Shown: one piece after another, positions 1-12,341 of the stretch
Layout of the letters: the number at the start of each line of letters is the position of its first letter
How positions within the stretch are numbered: the first letter of the stretch is position 1
NCBI RefSeq assembly: GCF_950295315.1
Contig: NC_080166.1
Span: forward strand, 97,965,141 to 98,029,140
From: Erinaceus europaeus
Taxonomy: Eukaryota > Chordata > Mammalia > Eulipotyphla > Erinaceidae
Length of the DNA stretch: 64,000 bases
Direction of reading: 5' to 3'
Made by a program: the position numbers and the translations under genes
The notes under the pieces: model-generated
The model's input: only the letters and a program-made list of their open reading frames with translations
Told to the model about the DNA's origin: nothing
Databases searched by the model: none

Positions 1-640
1 TGGAAGATAAATAATCAAATACAAATGGAGATACCTTATGATCCAGCAATCCCACTTCTAGACACTTATCCAAAAGAGATAATACTACTTAGAAGAGTTG
101 TATGCACCCACATGTTCATAGCTGTAATATTCACAATAGCCAAATTATGGAAGCAACCAAAATGCCCTTCAACAAATGACTGGATACAAAAGTTATTGGA
201 TATATACTCAAGGACTACTTACTACTCAGCAATAAAAAATACAATATTGTGTCTTCAGGATAAATGGATGGAAATGGAGAAGACTATGCTTAGTGAAGTA
301 TATAAGGAGGTAAAGGACGGTTTCACTACAGGATGGTTTCACTTATTGGAATTTAGAGAATTGAACACCTGAATGTGAAACAAAAAAACAAACCCATATC
401 CAGATTGTAGAAAACTATAGTGGTTATCTAGGGGTGTGGACTGGAGGGGGGTGGCACAGACCTTCAGTGGTGGGAATGGTATGAAATTATAATCATATTA
501 ATTTATGATCTCTTAAATCACTATTCATGTAACATGCCGGAGGAAATAGATCTAGTATTTCTAGTTCTCGTTGAAGTATTATTCACTGATATAATGAAAT
601 GAGTTTTAAAGTCACCTAAAGATACATAAAGAAAAAATAT
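1..640 (+). mobile_element. L1 3' end: ORF2 C-terminus and 3' tail, truncated by window edge
   Basis: A 115-codon open stretch (25-372) aligns by eye with the last ~110 codons of the L1 ORF2 at 43012-43345 of this window. Shared landmarks are PYDP-IPLL, YPK, the CTxMFIA block, IAK-WKQPKCP and YSAIKN. The following ~270 bp, with GGTGGGAATGGTATGA, resemble the start of the L1 3' UTR at 43480-43560. Sequence is well diverged and the product is non-functional: only the C-terminal segment beyond the cysteine cluster is present. The 5' part lies outside the window. Confidence 0.85.
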
Positions 641-852
641 AAATGTAGACGCCATGTGAATTAAGTCAGTCTGAAAAGGTTACCTACTGTTTTATTCCAG
701 AAATATCAAGAGAAAAAAAAATCTGTGTATGTAAGCTAAGGTACATGGCATGCAGGTGGTAAAGAAGAAACAGAAAAATAAGTGAAAGGCTATATGTAAG
801 GAACTGAAAATATTCTTTTAAATATATAAATTACATTATATATATATATATA

Positions 853-1020
853 CCTGAGTAGTAAAAGAAACTGAGAGAGACAGACAGAGAGAGAGAGGCT
901 TATAGCATTGCTTCACATTTGTGAAGCTTCCCCTCTGCAGACAGTGACCAGGGGCTTGAACCTTGGTTCTTATGCACTATAACATACATTCTCTATTGGG
1001 TGTGCCACCTCTGGGCCCCC
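853..1020 (-). mobile_element. Type A SINE, minus strand
   Basis: Read on the minus strand it starts GGGGGCCCAGAGGTGGCACA and shows a B-box-like GGTTCAAGCCCC and the paired CTTCACAAATGTGAAGC. A (TA)n/(GA)n tract marks the tail side at 838-895. Confidence 0.8.
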
Positions 1021-1726
1021 ACCTAAAATACTTTTATTATACAATATTGGTGGATACATCCTGTGTGATTAAACAAATATATAACACAAAATTTGGATAC
1101 TGATGTAACTGTGGACTTTAGTAATAATAGCAGACCAATATTGGCCCATCAAGTATACAACATTTACCACACAGATATAAATCTTCAATAATAGGGGAAC
1201 TCATGGAAGACTGTATAGTGAGGAAAGTTATAGGGATTGCCCCTGCTTTCACATATAATTGAACACTTTTACCAGTAGTACAAAGTACTGGTAATAAATC
1301 CTTATCATCTTTATGGCTCAGGAAAATACTGTAGTGACTATATTATTTTATATTTTGATGTTTGTGTCTTGAGACACATTATGTGAAAATTACTGACTTG
1401 TCTGTAAAGACATGGTGTATTTTTATACATTTTTCTATGCAAAAATTCATTGTGACACTTCCAACAACCCAATATTTCTATCATCTTTAATATGTGTATA
1501 GAGGTTGAACTATATATCACAAGGAATCATGTTAGATTGTAAGACATTTTTTTGAGGTTGCCAAGAATAACAATAGCAATTAATTTAGTTTTAGTGCATA
1601 TACAACTTAGAAAAACAAGGTACCAGATACTATAATAAGTTGATCTGTGATTTAAAAACAAAGTGATATATGACAAGTCAAACATATATTTCAAGCATAA
1701 CTTTATTTTCTAAAAAATGTGTTAGT

Positions 1727-1970
1727 GGAAGATTTATTTATTTTTATTTTATTGGGGATGGGGTTAATGGTTTCCAGTACAGTTGTTGGCATATGGGTAT
1801 AAATTATCATCTTACTACGAATATCTTTTACATAGTACTCTATTTTTAATGAGAGAGACCATAACACTGCTTAGGTCTTGTTTGCAGTGATACTGGGGGT
1901 TGAACCTGGGACCTCACAGCCTCAGACATGAAAGTCTTTTGCATAACCATTATGCTGTTTCCCCAGCCCT
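1727..1970 (-). mobile_element. Type C SINE, minus strand
   Basis: The minus strand begins AGGGCTGGGGAAACAGCATA, followed by AAAGACTTTCATGTCTGAGG and a B-box-like CCCAGGTTCAACCCCCAGTA. The tail side has an ATTTATTTTTATTTTATTGG tract. The 3' part is longer than in other type C copies. Confidence 0.75.
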
Positions 1971-2087
1971 GAGGCATAATTTTCAAGTTCTACTTTTGTG
2001 ACTAGAACAATGAAGCCACCTTCAACTTGTATCTTAATCACCCAATAAAGAAATTTTTTTAAAAAATTAAAAAGAAATAAAGAATAA

Positions 2088-2215
2088 GGAAGCTATCAAG
2101 GGAGGAGATTGGATATTGAGCTCTGGAATGGGCAATGTGTGGAAATGTACCTTATCCTATACTCTCGTCAAAAATTGTATTAACCAACATCACTAAACAG
2201 ATTACAATCTATTAG
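2088..2215 (+). mobile_element. Short L1 3'-tail fragment
   Basis: GGAAGCTATCAAGGGAGGAG and GGATATTGAGCTCTGGAATG correspond to 44572-44640, the terminal part of the younger L1's 3' UTR. Only ~125 bp survive, a typical 5'-truncated insertion. Confidence 0.65.
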
Positions 2216-2766
2216 CTAATATTAATAGTGAAAGCTGTGGGTAAGAATATCCAAAAAACAAAAAGCTTTGGACATTTCTAGGGAACATTACTAAATGTAT
2301 GGTTTATAATTGTATCATCCAACTGAAAATATACGGCAAGTCACATATGAAATTAAACATTTTCTAGTAATCACATTTAGGAATATTTTTAAAAGTAAAA
2401 GTAGCTTTTCTTTTAACTCAGCATATACAAATATTATTGATAATATGAGATTATATTTTTTAGGAAATATTAATTATAATGAACCTTTTCCAATTCACAA
2501 AATGACTTAACTTATACTATCCACATTTATAGATTCAATTGGCATTTGTTTAGTGGCCATTGTATTGAATAGTTTGGGTCTAGAGGTATGGTAGATATGA
2601 AAAATAGCATAATTTGTTTGGTGGATGTATAAAATGGCAGAATACATTTTTGTGGTCATAGGGAATTCAGAGGAAATATATGTAGGAGATCATATGGAAG
2701 TAAAACTAAAGACCAAGTAGAGATAAGGTAGATATTATGGAAGAACAGCTTCAGAGGTTACTGCTG
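2216..2766. other. No recognisable feature
   Basis: AT-rich unique-looking sequence. A 66-codon open frame at 2310-2510 has no recognisable motif and is the size expected by chance. Confidence 0.6.
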
Positions 2767-2921
2767 TGGTCTGGGAAGTGACACAATGGATAAAGCACTG
2801 GATTCTCAAGCATGAGGTCCCGAGTTCAGTCCCCAGCAGCACATGTGCCAGAGTGATATCTGGTTCTTTCTCTCTCTCCTATCTTTCTCATTAGTAAATA
2901 AATAAAATCTTAAAAAAAAAA
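2767..2921 (+). mobile_element. Type D SINE
   Basis: Complete copy: GTCTGGGAAGTGACACAATG head, GGATAAAGCACTGGATTCTC, B-box-like CGAGTTCAGTCCCC, CCAGAGTGATATCTGG, pyrimidine stretch and an AATAAATAAAATCTT-A(10) tail. Confidence 0.85.
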
Positions 2922-3184
2922 GAGGTTACTCCTGGGGAAAGAGGCCTTCCAAGTGAAGGGGATACAAACCCAAAGACATGCTATGCAGGTCAATTGTGTG
3001 TGGAGTGAGCAGAGTGAGCTAATGGAAGCAAATTACCAAACTGGAATGAGTATTGAATCCAGAGGGAGAACCACTGAAATAGCTTTTACAAAGATCTAAG
3101 TAAATTGACTATTTGACCTAGTACTGCTTGTAACTAGTACTGATCAGTACTACTATTATTTTTAAATATATTATCTTGTTTAAG

Positions 3185-3345
3185 TTTCTCTCTTCTCTCT
3201 CTCTCAAGATTTATTAATGAGAGAGCAAGAACCTGAGTATCATGTGGGACATATGGTGGTGAGATCTGAATGCTGAGATTTGAATTCAGGACTTAATTTG
3301 TGGAAGTTCAGTGCTCTATTCACTACAGAACTTTCTGGGTCTCTG
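3185..3345 (-). mobile_element. Diverged type D SINE, minus strand
   Basis: CAAGATTTATTAATGAGAGA at the tail side and GCTCTATTCACTACAGAACT near the head fit the type D layout in reverse. Many substitutions and no clean poly(T), so it is an old copy. Confidence 0.55.
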
Positions 3346-5606
3346 ACTTAAGTTTCTCAATCTTATCTCTGGTTCCTAGTTTCTGCAACTGTAAATATTA
3401 AGCAACTGAACTAGATAGTATCTAACTTTCTTTTCAATTATAATGCAATATGCAAAAATTGCTAAGAATTAATTTAAATGATTTAATTTTAATATATGCA
3501 AAAATTTCAAAGTTGGTATTTAGAAGGTAGAAGAGTATAATTATGTACTGTGGCTATTTAAGACTACTTTGGAAAAAGTGTTAAGGGCTCAAATTTTAAA
3601 TAATAACAGTCAATGTCAGTATCTGTAAGTGTAATATATTTTGTGCCTCTGCTTTCCCTGAAAGAAGATACTATTTTAAAGTCGTAGGCCTCCAAGTCTT
3701 TGTATACTTTTTTGCTTAATATTTTTAGAACTTGGAAATAATATATTGGCTGAATCATAAGGAATAGTTAATACAGAATTTCTATACCCATCTCTATATT
3801 TTAAATATCTGGTAAATAAGAAAACTACAGAAATTTAAAAGTAAAAAGACAGGACACGAAAAAATTTAAGTCATCTGTTGGTTCCATTATTTCATCAAGA
3901 AATACATACCTATTAAACTTTGAGTCACCTAAAATAGAAAGAATCTATCTTTCCCTTTATAATTATCAAGAAGTTGGTTTGTTACTGCAAGTAAATAACC
4001 ATGGCATATCAGGCTTTGTGAGACAAATTTTAAGTGAGGTAAGTCATACTAGAGATGTAACATACATACAGGATGTAACATACTAGAGATGATCTTCTCA
4101 TTTGCTTATAAAATTCTACTCCATAAAAATAAAAATAATGGTCATTAAAAAGGACATAGGCCGTAAGAAATTATGAAATGTCATTAAACAGAATAATACA
4201 GAAACTGAAACGGCAAAATATCAACAAACTGACACACTTGCATTTATAATATGAAAATAAACTGAGCCAATGCATTGGGAGATGGGAAAATATCTGTTAC
4301 AAAAGATGTGGTGAAAGAACAGTAGGATACTGAAAGGCAGAAAAGGGATAAGATATAGTGGATGCCAAGTGGGCTAGCGTAAAAAGAAGAGCATCTCCAA
4401 GGAAGTCTTGAAAAAGAATGCATTAAGAACATGTTTCTTTCTTGCCTGTGAGAAGGTGGGTAGTAGAACCCTGCATAACAAATGAATCCTGAAAGTGTCT
4501 ACTGAATTGAGAATCCATAAATAGGTAGTTGATAATAGAGGGATTTCTGCCAAGATTGAGTGGGGCCACTTGTAACACTGTCACGAAGGTTGTGAGGCAA
4601 AATAAGAATTCAAATGTCGACACCTACACATAAACTGATGGAAAGGAAGGTCTCTATTTCAGGGAGGTCTGTTTTAGGCACTAAGAAAAACATTATGAAC
4701 AATGGCAACATCTGGACTGAAAGGGAGATGGAGGAAATAGGATTGTGTTTACATTAAGTAAGCTCTCTTAGTACCAAGACCAACATCTGGCTTTGGTTAC
4801 ATTTATCTGAACATAGTGAAAATGTTTGAATTAACCAAAAAAAGATTAGACTAAATTTCATAACACTGTTTACACAGCAGAACAAATGACAAAACAGATA
4901 CATGAAAAAAGTGTCTGTTTACGTACACATTTCAAAGAACATGGATACAGCACCCCAAGCTACATTATCTTAGTGTGGTTGACATAAAACAGAGTTCACA
5001 TAAACTTCTAATGATGGTCATTACAAATTGTGTTAAACCAAGGATGTTTAAACACAGATATCCCATGTCTTTTGTTTATTACTATGGTAAAAAAGTTTGA
5101 AGGCATTTTTTTTCTTTACAATTAATAGAAAACATGTAAACATACTCCCTGATCATTCTCTTTTCCTATTATTGGCTGAATTTCAGGTGACATATTTATT
5201 CCTAGGAATTATGACTCTCATAATTTTTCCCCTCTTCTTTCCATACATAAATGTATTTGTAGTTTTGCTAGCAAACTGCAAACAGAATATTTACCTCTAT
5301 AGAAGTGATCTCAGTTTTCCTTAGATATACTGATTTGGCCCTAGACAACTAATAAAACAAGCTGATCATTTCACATGACCTTGTCTTAATACCTGTTAAT
5401 CTACTGTTATTGCAATACCTGACTTTAACCAGGAAACAAGGATATGCAACATATACTAAGGAGTCAACGATGGCCACCTACCAAGAGAGAAAACACATCT
5501 ACACATGAGAATAAATAGCTAAACTTTAGAAGTCTTTATCATTTATTAAGTTGTTAAGAAGCCCAGCTTGGAAGGAAAATAATCAGGCTTGAGTAGTAGT
5601 AAGAAC
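3346..5606. other. No recognisable feature
   Basis: 2.2 kb of AT-rich sequence. Open frames of 60-75 codons on both strands (for example 5097-5324) overlap one another, lack recognisable domains and are best read as chance. Contains a short direct repeat of ACATACTAGAGAT-like sequence near 4045-4090. Confidence 0.55.
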
Positions 5607-5702
5607 AAATAAATAAAATAAATAAATAAATAAAATAAATAAAATAAATAAATAAATAAAATAAATAAATAAATAAAATAAATAAAATAAAATAAATAAA
5701 AG
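5607..5702 (+). repeat. (AAATA/AAAT)n microsatellite
   Basis: About 96 bp of alternating AAATA and AAAT units. No SINE body adjoins it, so it may be an expanded A-rich tail whose element has decayed, or an independent microsatellite. Confidence 0.9.
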
Positions 5703-6689
5703 ATTTTTCTTTTAATTACTTAAACAGATTGTCAAGAAATAGAGGGAGAAGCACAAATACATTGACTTCCATCAAATATGTCAATAGGAACAAGCTGTAT
5801 AGAGCAGTGGTGTTTCCAGTTAAATTTAAATCATGCGCCATGATTTCAAAACATCATACTATACAAAGAATCTAAATTATTTTAATCAAACATACTTGAT
5901 ATCAAACCTGAAATGTGAGAGAGAAAGCTAACAAAGTCCCACCATTTCCAGCACTTTATAGGGTAGCCTCTCTTTTGAAACTCTTTTCGGATCTTTAATC
6001 CGTACCTCTTTTATGAAGATGCTTAAATTTTTGTTGCATTAATGAAATTTGGCAGAGATTAAAGGACTTGGCCCAGAGCAACAATTAGAATGGTCCATCA
6101 GTCCTGGGAGAGGGAGATTTAATCTATCTAGACATTCTAGAATATATTTGTTGAATGATCTGGCACTTTCAAAATCAGCAGCAATTGTTTTTCACAATTA
6201 AACTGTAATCCCACTTATTACGGTGTCATAAAAGTCATGACACATTTTTTGCATAGAAACATATGTCATGACTTTTTCTTTCTGACTACCCAATACTTTC
6301 TTAGGAAGAAATAAAAATCTCTGCAGAATACAATATTTGCTTAGTGTTTGAAGTGTCAGGTGATATTTTTATTCTCATTTCTGCTTTTAATGATTTTAAT
6401 TATTTTCCCTGATGAGGGGAGAGTTTAGCAGAGATAGTGGTGTATTGCACCAAAACAAAGAACGTTGGGGAGTTAAAGGGTGGAGAGGGCATTGAGGTCC
6501 TCCTGAGGAATGGCAGAAAAGGACCTAAATTAGAAGTGAGAGTGTTTTACAGACAACTATCAAGGGGAGAAGAGAAATTGTACCCATGTGTTAACTACCA
6601 TACTGTAAATCATTATTCCCAACCCAATATAATGATTTGAAAAAAATACTTCAAAATAGTATGTATATTTAGGTATATTTTCAAAGTTT
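5703..6689. other. Unique sequence with a 13-bp inverted repeat
   Basis: Mostly featureless AT-rich DNA. At 6230-6242 and 6264-6276 two perfect 13-bp arms (AAAAGTCATGACA and its complement) flank a 21-bp loop. A 67-codon open frame at 6437-6640 shows no domain. Confidence 0.6.
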
Positions 6690-6815
6690 TATTTGTTCTT
6701 GTTATTTACCAAAACACTGGTAAATAATTCTGGCGTATGATGGTACTGAGATTGAACCTGGGACCTCAGAGTCCCATGAAAGTCTTTTGTAGAAAGGCTA
6801 TATTCATGGTTCTAT
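6690..6815 (-). mobile_element. Type C SINE fragment, minus strand
   Basis: On the minus strand, CAAAAGACTTTCATGGGACT, CTGAGGTCCCAGGTTCAATC and CAGTACCATCATACGCC follow the type C order. The head is worn. Confidence 0.65.
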
Positions 6816-6849
6816 CTTTAAACTTTTAAAATAAGGAAATTTATTGTTA

Positions 6850-7058
6850 GGGGCTGGGTGGTGGCGCACCTAGTTGAGCACACATGCTACAGTGCATAAG
6901 GACTCAGGTTCAAGCCCTGAGTCCCCACCTGCAGTGGGAAAGCTTTGCAAGTGGTGAAGCAGGGTTGCAGGTATCTCTCTCTCTCCTTTTCTGTCTCCCC
7001 TACCATCTTGGATTCTGGCTGTCTCTATCCAATAAAGATAATTTAAATTTTTTTAAAT
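6850..7058 (+). mobile_element. Type A SINE
   Basis: Nearly complete: GGGGCTGGGTGGTGGCGCAC head, B box AGGTTCAAGCCC, CCCACCTGCAGTGGGAAAGC, GCAAGTGGTGAAGCAGGG, pyrimidine stretch, TCTATCCAATAAAGATAAT tail. Confidence 0.9.
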
Positions 7059-7289
7059 ATATCAAAAAAAACTTTTTAAAGAAATTTTATTGCTGTTATT
7101 GTACATAGCATAAGGAATTTTTAATTGCATATTTTTGAAAAAGAATTTAATATGAAGTCATATATTGCACACACAAAGTTATATTAATAATAAGTAACAA
7201 ACAGTATAGAAACCAAATAGATGTAATTTTATTTTAAAGTGATACTTCTCTTAAATTGTTTTTTTACTGTTATATTTTATAATGTTTAT

Positions 7290-7800
7290 CTTTTTTAATT
7301 AGTGACTTAATAATGATTGACAAGATTGTGGGATAAGATGGTTGCAATTCCATATAATTCCCACCACTAGAGTTCCACATCCCATCCCCTCCATTGGAAG
7401 TTTCCTTGTTCTTTATCCCTCTTGGGATCTTTATGGGGTGCAGAAGGTGTGAGGTCTGGCTTCTACAATTGCTTTTCCCCTGGACATGGGTGTTGACAGG
7501 TTTAGCCATACCCCCAGTCTGTCCCTAATTTTCCCTAATGGGGTAGGGCTCTGGAGAGGTGGGATTCCAGGACTCATTGGTGAGGTTGCCCACCCAGGAA
7601 TGCCAGGTTGATATCATGGTAGCATCTGCAACTTGGTGACTGAGTACTGGAGATAGAGCGTTTACATCCCAGGTCTGGCATCTCTGGACATAGTCCAAAG
7701 AGAAACATGTCGAGGAGAGGCACAGGTTGCATTAATTTAGTTGAGATTAGCAGATGCAGTATCAAATGATATGGATAAAAGAATCATGAAGGAAAATGAG
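7290..7800 (-). mobile_element. L1 3'-tail fragment, minus strand
   Basis: GAATTCCCACC-like and GTTCCACATCCCATCCCCTC blocks, then GGTCTGGCTTCTACAATTGC and CCCAGTCTGTCCCTAA, are the reverse complement of the L1 3' UTR at 44400-44640. The poly(A) side points left. Only 3' UTR is present, so nothing codes. Confidence 0.8.
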
Positions 7801-8264
7801 CAAAGCCCCAGAGATTTCAGGACTGGGAGAAACACGGACTTTATAGAGGATGAGGAAGTTTCCTTGCTGTCTTAGAGTTTAAGAAGGTAATAGATAAATT
7901 ATTACAACCTGATTATTTGGGAACTTCATTTACTTTAAATTCTTTTTTACACTTTAGATGAAGAGCTTTGCTTTGGTCGTTTATAATCTATTTTGTTCAA
8001 AATAACAGCAGTATTCATTAACATTTAACCTGAGAACATGAACAGTGTAAGTTTTACTTTTTAAATTTATAGTCTCACAGTATGTTGGACTAGTGTGACA
8101 TATTTTAAAATGGAATTGACCTAAGAGAGTTTCTGAAAATAAAAGGAGCAGAAATATTCTAGTCAGTTCCTGGAGTAGAGATCCTTAAATCCTTATGAAG
8201 TGATAATAGATTTACAACTGCCAAACTTATTTCACTTATTTTCTTTGTAAGAAGAGGGTGTTTT
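7801..8264. other. No recognisable feature
   Basis: AT-rich sequence with no repeat or open frame of note. Confidence 0.5.
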
Positions 8265-8611
8265 GGGGGTCAGTCCGTAGTGCAGCGGGTTAAGTTCACA
8301 TGGCAGGAAGCACAAGGACCAGCATAAGGATCCCAGTTCGAGCCTCCAGCTCCCCACCTGTAGGGGGGTTGCTTCACAAGCAGTGAAGCAGGTCTGCACG
8401 TGTCTATCTTTCTCTCCCCCTCTGTCTTCCCTTCCTCTCTCCAATTCTCTCTGTCCTATCCAACAACAATGACATCAATAACAATAATAATAACCACAAC
8501 AATGATAAAACAACAAGGGCAACAAAAAAGAAAAAAGTAGCCTCTAGGAGCAGTGGATTTATGGTGCAGGCACTGAGTCCCAGCAATAACCCTGGAGGCC
8601 AAAAAAAAAAA
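8265..8611 (+). mobile_element. Type B SINE, near full length
   Basis: Head GGGGGTCAGTCCGTAGTGCA, B box AGTTCGAGCC, CACCTGTAGGGGGGTTGCTT, GTCCTATCCAACAACAATGA, an AAC/AAT-rich stretch, CTAGGAGCAGTGGATT and AATAACCCTGGAGGCC with an A(11) tail. It is the best plus-strand example of the longer SINE. Confidence 0.9.
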
Positions 8612-8635
8612 GAGAGTGCTTTATTATTTTTTAGC

Positions 8636-8811
8636 TACCTTTATTGGATGGAGACGGTCAGAAACTGAGAGGAAAGGGGGAGGCAGGAAGAAAGATAGAC
8701 ACCTGCAACCCTGCTTCACCACTTGCAAAGTGTTTGTCTTGCAGGTAAGAACCTGGGTTTTTGTGCATTATAATGTGCGGCTCAACCAAGTGTGCCATCA
8801 GCTGACACCCC
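8636..8811 (-). mobile_element. Type A SINE, minus strand
   Basis: CCTTTATTGGATGGAGACGG at the tail, CACCTGCAACCCTGCTTCAC and AATGTGCGGCTCAACCAAGT near the head. It directly follows the type B element at 8265-8611. Confidence 0.8.
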
Positions 8812-8835
8812 TTTTTAATTTTTTTATTATGGGTG

Positions 8836-9066
8836 TTATTTATTTATTTATTGGGTAAAGACACAGAGAAACTGAAATGGAAGGAGGAGACAAGGAGGGA
8901 GGTAGAAAGAGAGATACCTGCAGACTTGCTGTACCACTTGTGAAGCTTCGCCCCCTGTAAGTAGGGACCAGGGTTCTTGAACCAGGATGCTTGTGCACTG
9001 TGACATGTGTGATCAATAGAGTGTGCCACCACCTGGCCCCCTATGGTTGTTGTTGTTGTTGTTGTT
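8836..9066 (-). mobile_element. Type A SINE, minus strand, with adjacent (GTT)n
   Basis: TTATTTATTTATTGGGTAAA tail, ACCACTTGTGAAGCTTCGCC and a GTGCCACCACCTGGCCCCC head. A (GTT)n run at 9044-9066 abuts the head side. Confidence 0.85.
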
Positions 9067-9269
9067 TTTTAATGTGATTAACTCTGATTGCCTTTAGTCA
9101 AGTCTGAGAATGTAGTGTGTGTTCCTAGTTTTTACGGTATTTTGTGTCACGATGAAGCATAGGGTCCCTTTACAGGAAGATTATGATTCTAGGAAATAGG
9201 CAATAACATACTGTCATAAATAGTTGGGATAAAATACAATTTATATCTATCTATCTATCTGTCCCTAAC

Positions 9270-9525
9270 TATGAAAGCACACTCAGTCGAGCATGCAAGG
9301 ACTGGCTTTGAACCCCTGACTGCCACTTGCAGGGGCACATGCTTCACAAACTATGAAGCAGATCTGCAGCTGTCTCTCTTTCTACCTATCTCCACCTCCT
9401 CTATCAATTTCTCTCTATCCTGTCAAATCAATTAGAAATTAAAAAATAATAAGTAAAAAATATCCACCAAGAGCAGTTGTAACTCCTATTATTAACACTG
9501 AGCCCCAGCAACAACACTGATATAT
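9270..9525 (+). mobile_element. Diverged type B SINE
   Basis: GCATGCAAGGACTGGCTTTG, TGAACCCCTGACTGCC, ATGAAGCAGATCTGCAGCTG, then AAGAGCAGTTGTAACTCC and CTGAGCCCCAGCAACAACAC. The order is type B but the head and the trinucleotide stretch are eroded. A (TATC)n tract lies upstream at 9243-9260. Confidence 0.7.
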
Positions 9526-9529
9526 GTGT

Positions 9530-11610
9530 GTGTTTATGAAACCAAATAAAATATATATGTGCATATATGAAATAGGACAAAATCATAAATTTTTATTCTT
9601 GACTTGATTAAGTAGACCATTCTAGAGCCCTAAGAATGTTCTACTTAAAATTTTCTTTATGCGTATAAAGAAATGCACCTGACATGTGAAGATTTTTCTA
9701 TGATAAGATTATAATGCTATAGCTATATTTCACTAATTATGCATTGTAAACATGAATAAAAGTACATTGCTCTAACAGGATAAGAAGGACAACACTTTAT
9801 TATCACTAATAAGTCAGTGAGTCTAATTTCTTTTCTAAGAGATTTCAGCTAAATTCTAGAAGTAAAAATTGTATAGGTTGACTAAATTACATAATTATAT
9901 AGATTATATAATCCATTTTTAAAAAATGATTCTAAAGATGTTGTATTTCTAAAAGCATATCAGAATGTATGCTCCTATGAAAGCTATACTAATTTATTTT
10001 TCCATATTATAAAATTTAAATGTATGCAATAACATTAGTTGGACAAAAAAAAAATTTGGAATCTTTAAGAAAACAAAGACCTTAGTTTTCCATAGGCTCT
10101 AACCATGTCCATGAAATACAAGGAAATTGTTCAATTACCTTGCCTTATTTAAAATGAAAGTAATAGGAAAGAGAGAAATAACTTTTTTTCAGTGTGGTCT
10201 GTTACTTTTTAATTATCCAACTGTGAAAGATTCTTGCCATATGGTAAAATTTGATTTCAGACAAGATATATACTATCCTGACCTCAGAATGACCTACACT
10301 CATTTTTTAAGTTCTGGAGACAAATATGCAGTAAGAGCCTTTCAAAAGAAAGCTCACAAAGCATGCAGAAACCTATTGTTGATTATCTTCCATGTTAGCA
10401 ACTTCCTGACTGAAATGGGGAAATAACTAGTTCTTCTTTCCCTCATAAAATTACTTATTATTGACTGAAGCACAAGTTTCCTCTAAAGCTCCTTTCCCTA
10501 TAAAAGCTAAAAATTGTAATGTGGGAGGGATGTGGTGGGCAGGAAAGCCTGTTGTAGTTATTCAGGAGATTGATGAAACTGAATATCACGTTGGCTAATG
10601 CAATACTTGGCCAAAAATTATATCAATAAGGTCATAAACACTGAGACCCCTTCAGGCACAAATCATGATTTCTAGAAGCAAGAATGTAATGAAGTGCATT
10701 TGAATCCTTATCAGATAGCTTTATAACTTAAAGGATAACTTGAAGATTTTCTACCAGAGAAAGCAAATGAAAAGCTATTCTTTTGTCCACTTAATACTAA
10801 GAATTAAGCATATCTGTTCGGTTTAGGCAGGCAGGGAAGGTCAGGGCAGAAGTGGATTTTATTCCTATGACTGCAAAGATAAGCTGATATGAATTTTGCC
10901 ATAATTGTTTCTGTTATGAAAAATTTAAATTCTCAGTCAATATTGAATGTCTATAGAATTATCACTAAAGTCTCACACCAATCTAATAATATATCTTAGT
11001 ATTATTCATATTTTAAATATGAAGACATTGAGTTTCAAATAAACTCAGTTACTTTTTAAATAAGGAGCAGGGCTGGGTCTTGAACCCATTTCAATTCCCA
11101 TCCTATTTCCATTAAGTCACATATCAGTTAAGTGCATATTGTTATGTGGTACAAAGAGAAAATACACAATGGGAAGTATGAGTCATTTACTGTGTAGCAA
11201 TTTTTATAATTTCTGCTGAAGAACAACTTTAAAATTGGCAAGCAATCTAAACTTTATGTTTAAATACAAAAGGCATTCTTGAGTTCAGACAGTCCTAACC
11301 AGACTGGCTTTTCTTTGTGTAATGAAATCACACTGGAATTCTAGTCCTCTTTTATATCAAAACAAATCAACAGGTTTTCTGTTACAGCAAAGGAACTGCT
11401 GATATCCCATTAATCCTCACCCCCAGCCCCCTACACACATACCCTTTTTTGTTTTGTAATCCAAGAGAGAGGTTTGATGAAAAGCTTTGCCTTTTATGTT
11501 TGGGAACTCTAATAAATATATACAGCATTTTGTAGTAAAAAGCATTTTTTCTAACAACTGACTCCATAGATTTCATTTGATTACAAATGGATCTATAATT
11601 AAAAAGGCAA
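9530..11610. other. No recognisable feature
   Basis: 2 kb without a recognisable repeat. The longest open frame (10127-10426, 99 codons) has no known domain, no Kozak-like start, low-complexity composition and no splice or promoter context, so I do not call it a gene. Confidence 0.55.
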
Positions 11611-11894
11611 GTGGGGACAGTCGAGCGGTGGCATACCAGGTTAAGTGCACATAGTATTAAGCTCAAGGATCCTGGTTCAAGTCCCTGGCTCCCCACCCGC
11701 AGGGAGATTGCTTCACAAGCAGTGATGCAGGTCTGCAGGTGTCTGTCTCTGTTCCTCTCTATCTCCCCCACCCCTCTCAATTTTTTTTTTGTCCTATCTA
11801 ATAAAGATGAAAAATGACCAGTAGGAGCAGTGGATTCGCAGTGCTGTCACCCAGCCCCAGTGACAATCCTGGAAGCAAAAAAAAAAAAAAAAGA
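11611..11894 (+). mobile_element. Type B SINE
   Basis: GTGGGGACAGTCGAGCGGTG head, B box TGGTTCAAGTCCC, AAGCAGTGATGCAGGTCTGC, GTCCTATCTAATAAAGATG, then GTAGGAGCAGTGGATTCGCA and A(16). The internal trinucleotide stretch is missing, an internally shortened copy. Confidence 0.8.
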
Positions 11895-12167
11895 CAACAA
11901 TTGCTCACTTCCTTTAGCAAAAATTTGGGTTTCTCTTGTTATTGTCCATATGAAAAAAATTAGATGGAAATTCAATGCTATTTACTTAACCCTATCAAAA
12001 TTAAATATTTTCTTTTTACATATGTACTACATTTATTTCTAAGCCTTTATACTGTGCAGATCAATGGTGGGGAATTTTCTTTTTTTTTTTTCTGCCAAAT
12101 GCATTTGGACATTTCTAACATCATTTGTGGGACATGCAAAATCAACAATTTAAAAATTAGTACCTAT

Positions 12168-12341
12168 GGGCTAGGCAGTGTTGTACCATGTTGAGCACAT
12201 ATTACAATGCATAAGAACTTGATTGAGTCAAGTCCCTGTTTCCCACCTGTAGGGGGGAAAGTTTCACAAAGGGTGAAGTTGTGCAGCAAGTGTCTCTCTT
12301 TACCTATCACCTCTATTCCTCTCAATTTCTCTGTCTCTATT
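12168..12341 (+). mobile_element. Type A SINE ending at an LTR-like block
   Basis: GGGCTAGGCAGTGTTGTACC head, CCCACCTGTAGGGGGGAAAG and CTCTCAATTTCTCTGTCTCT are present. The copy stops where the usual CCAATAAATAAAG tail should begin, and the next bases start a different element. Confidence 0.7.

Noticed and set aside
10127..10426. 99-codon open frame in unique sequence
   Set aside because: No recognisable domain, AT-rich composition, no promoter, splice or polyadenylation context. The length is compatible with chance.
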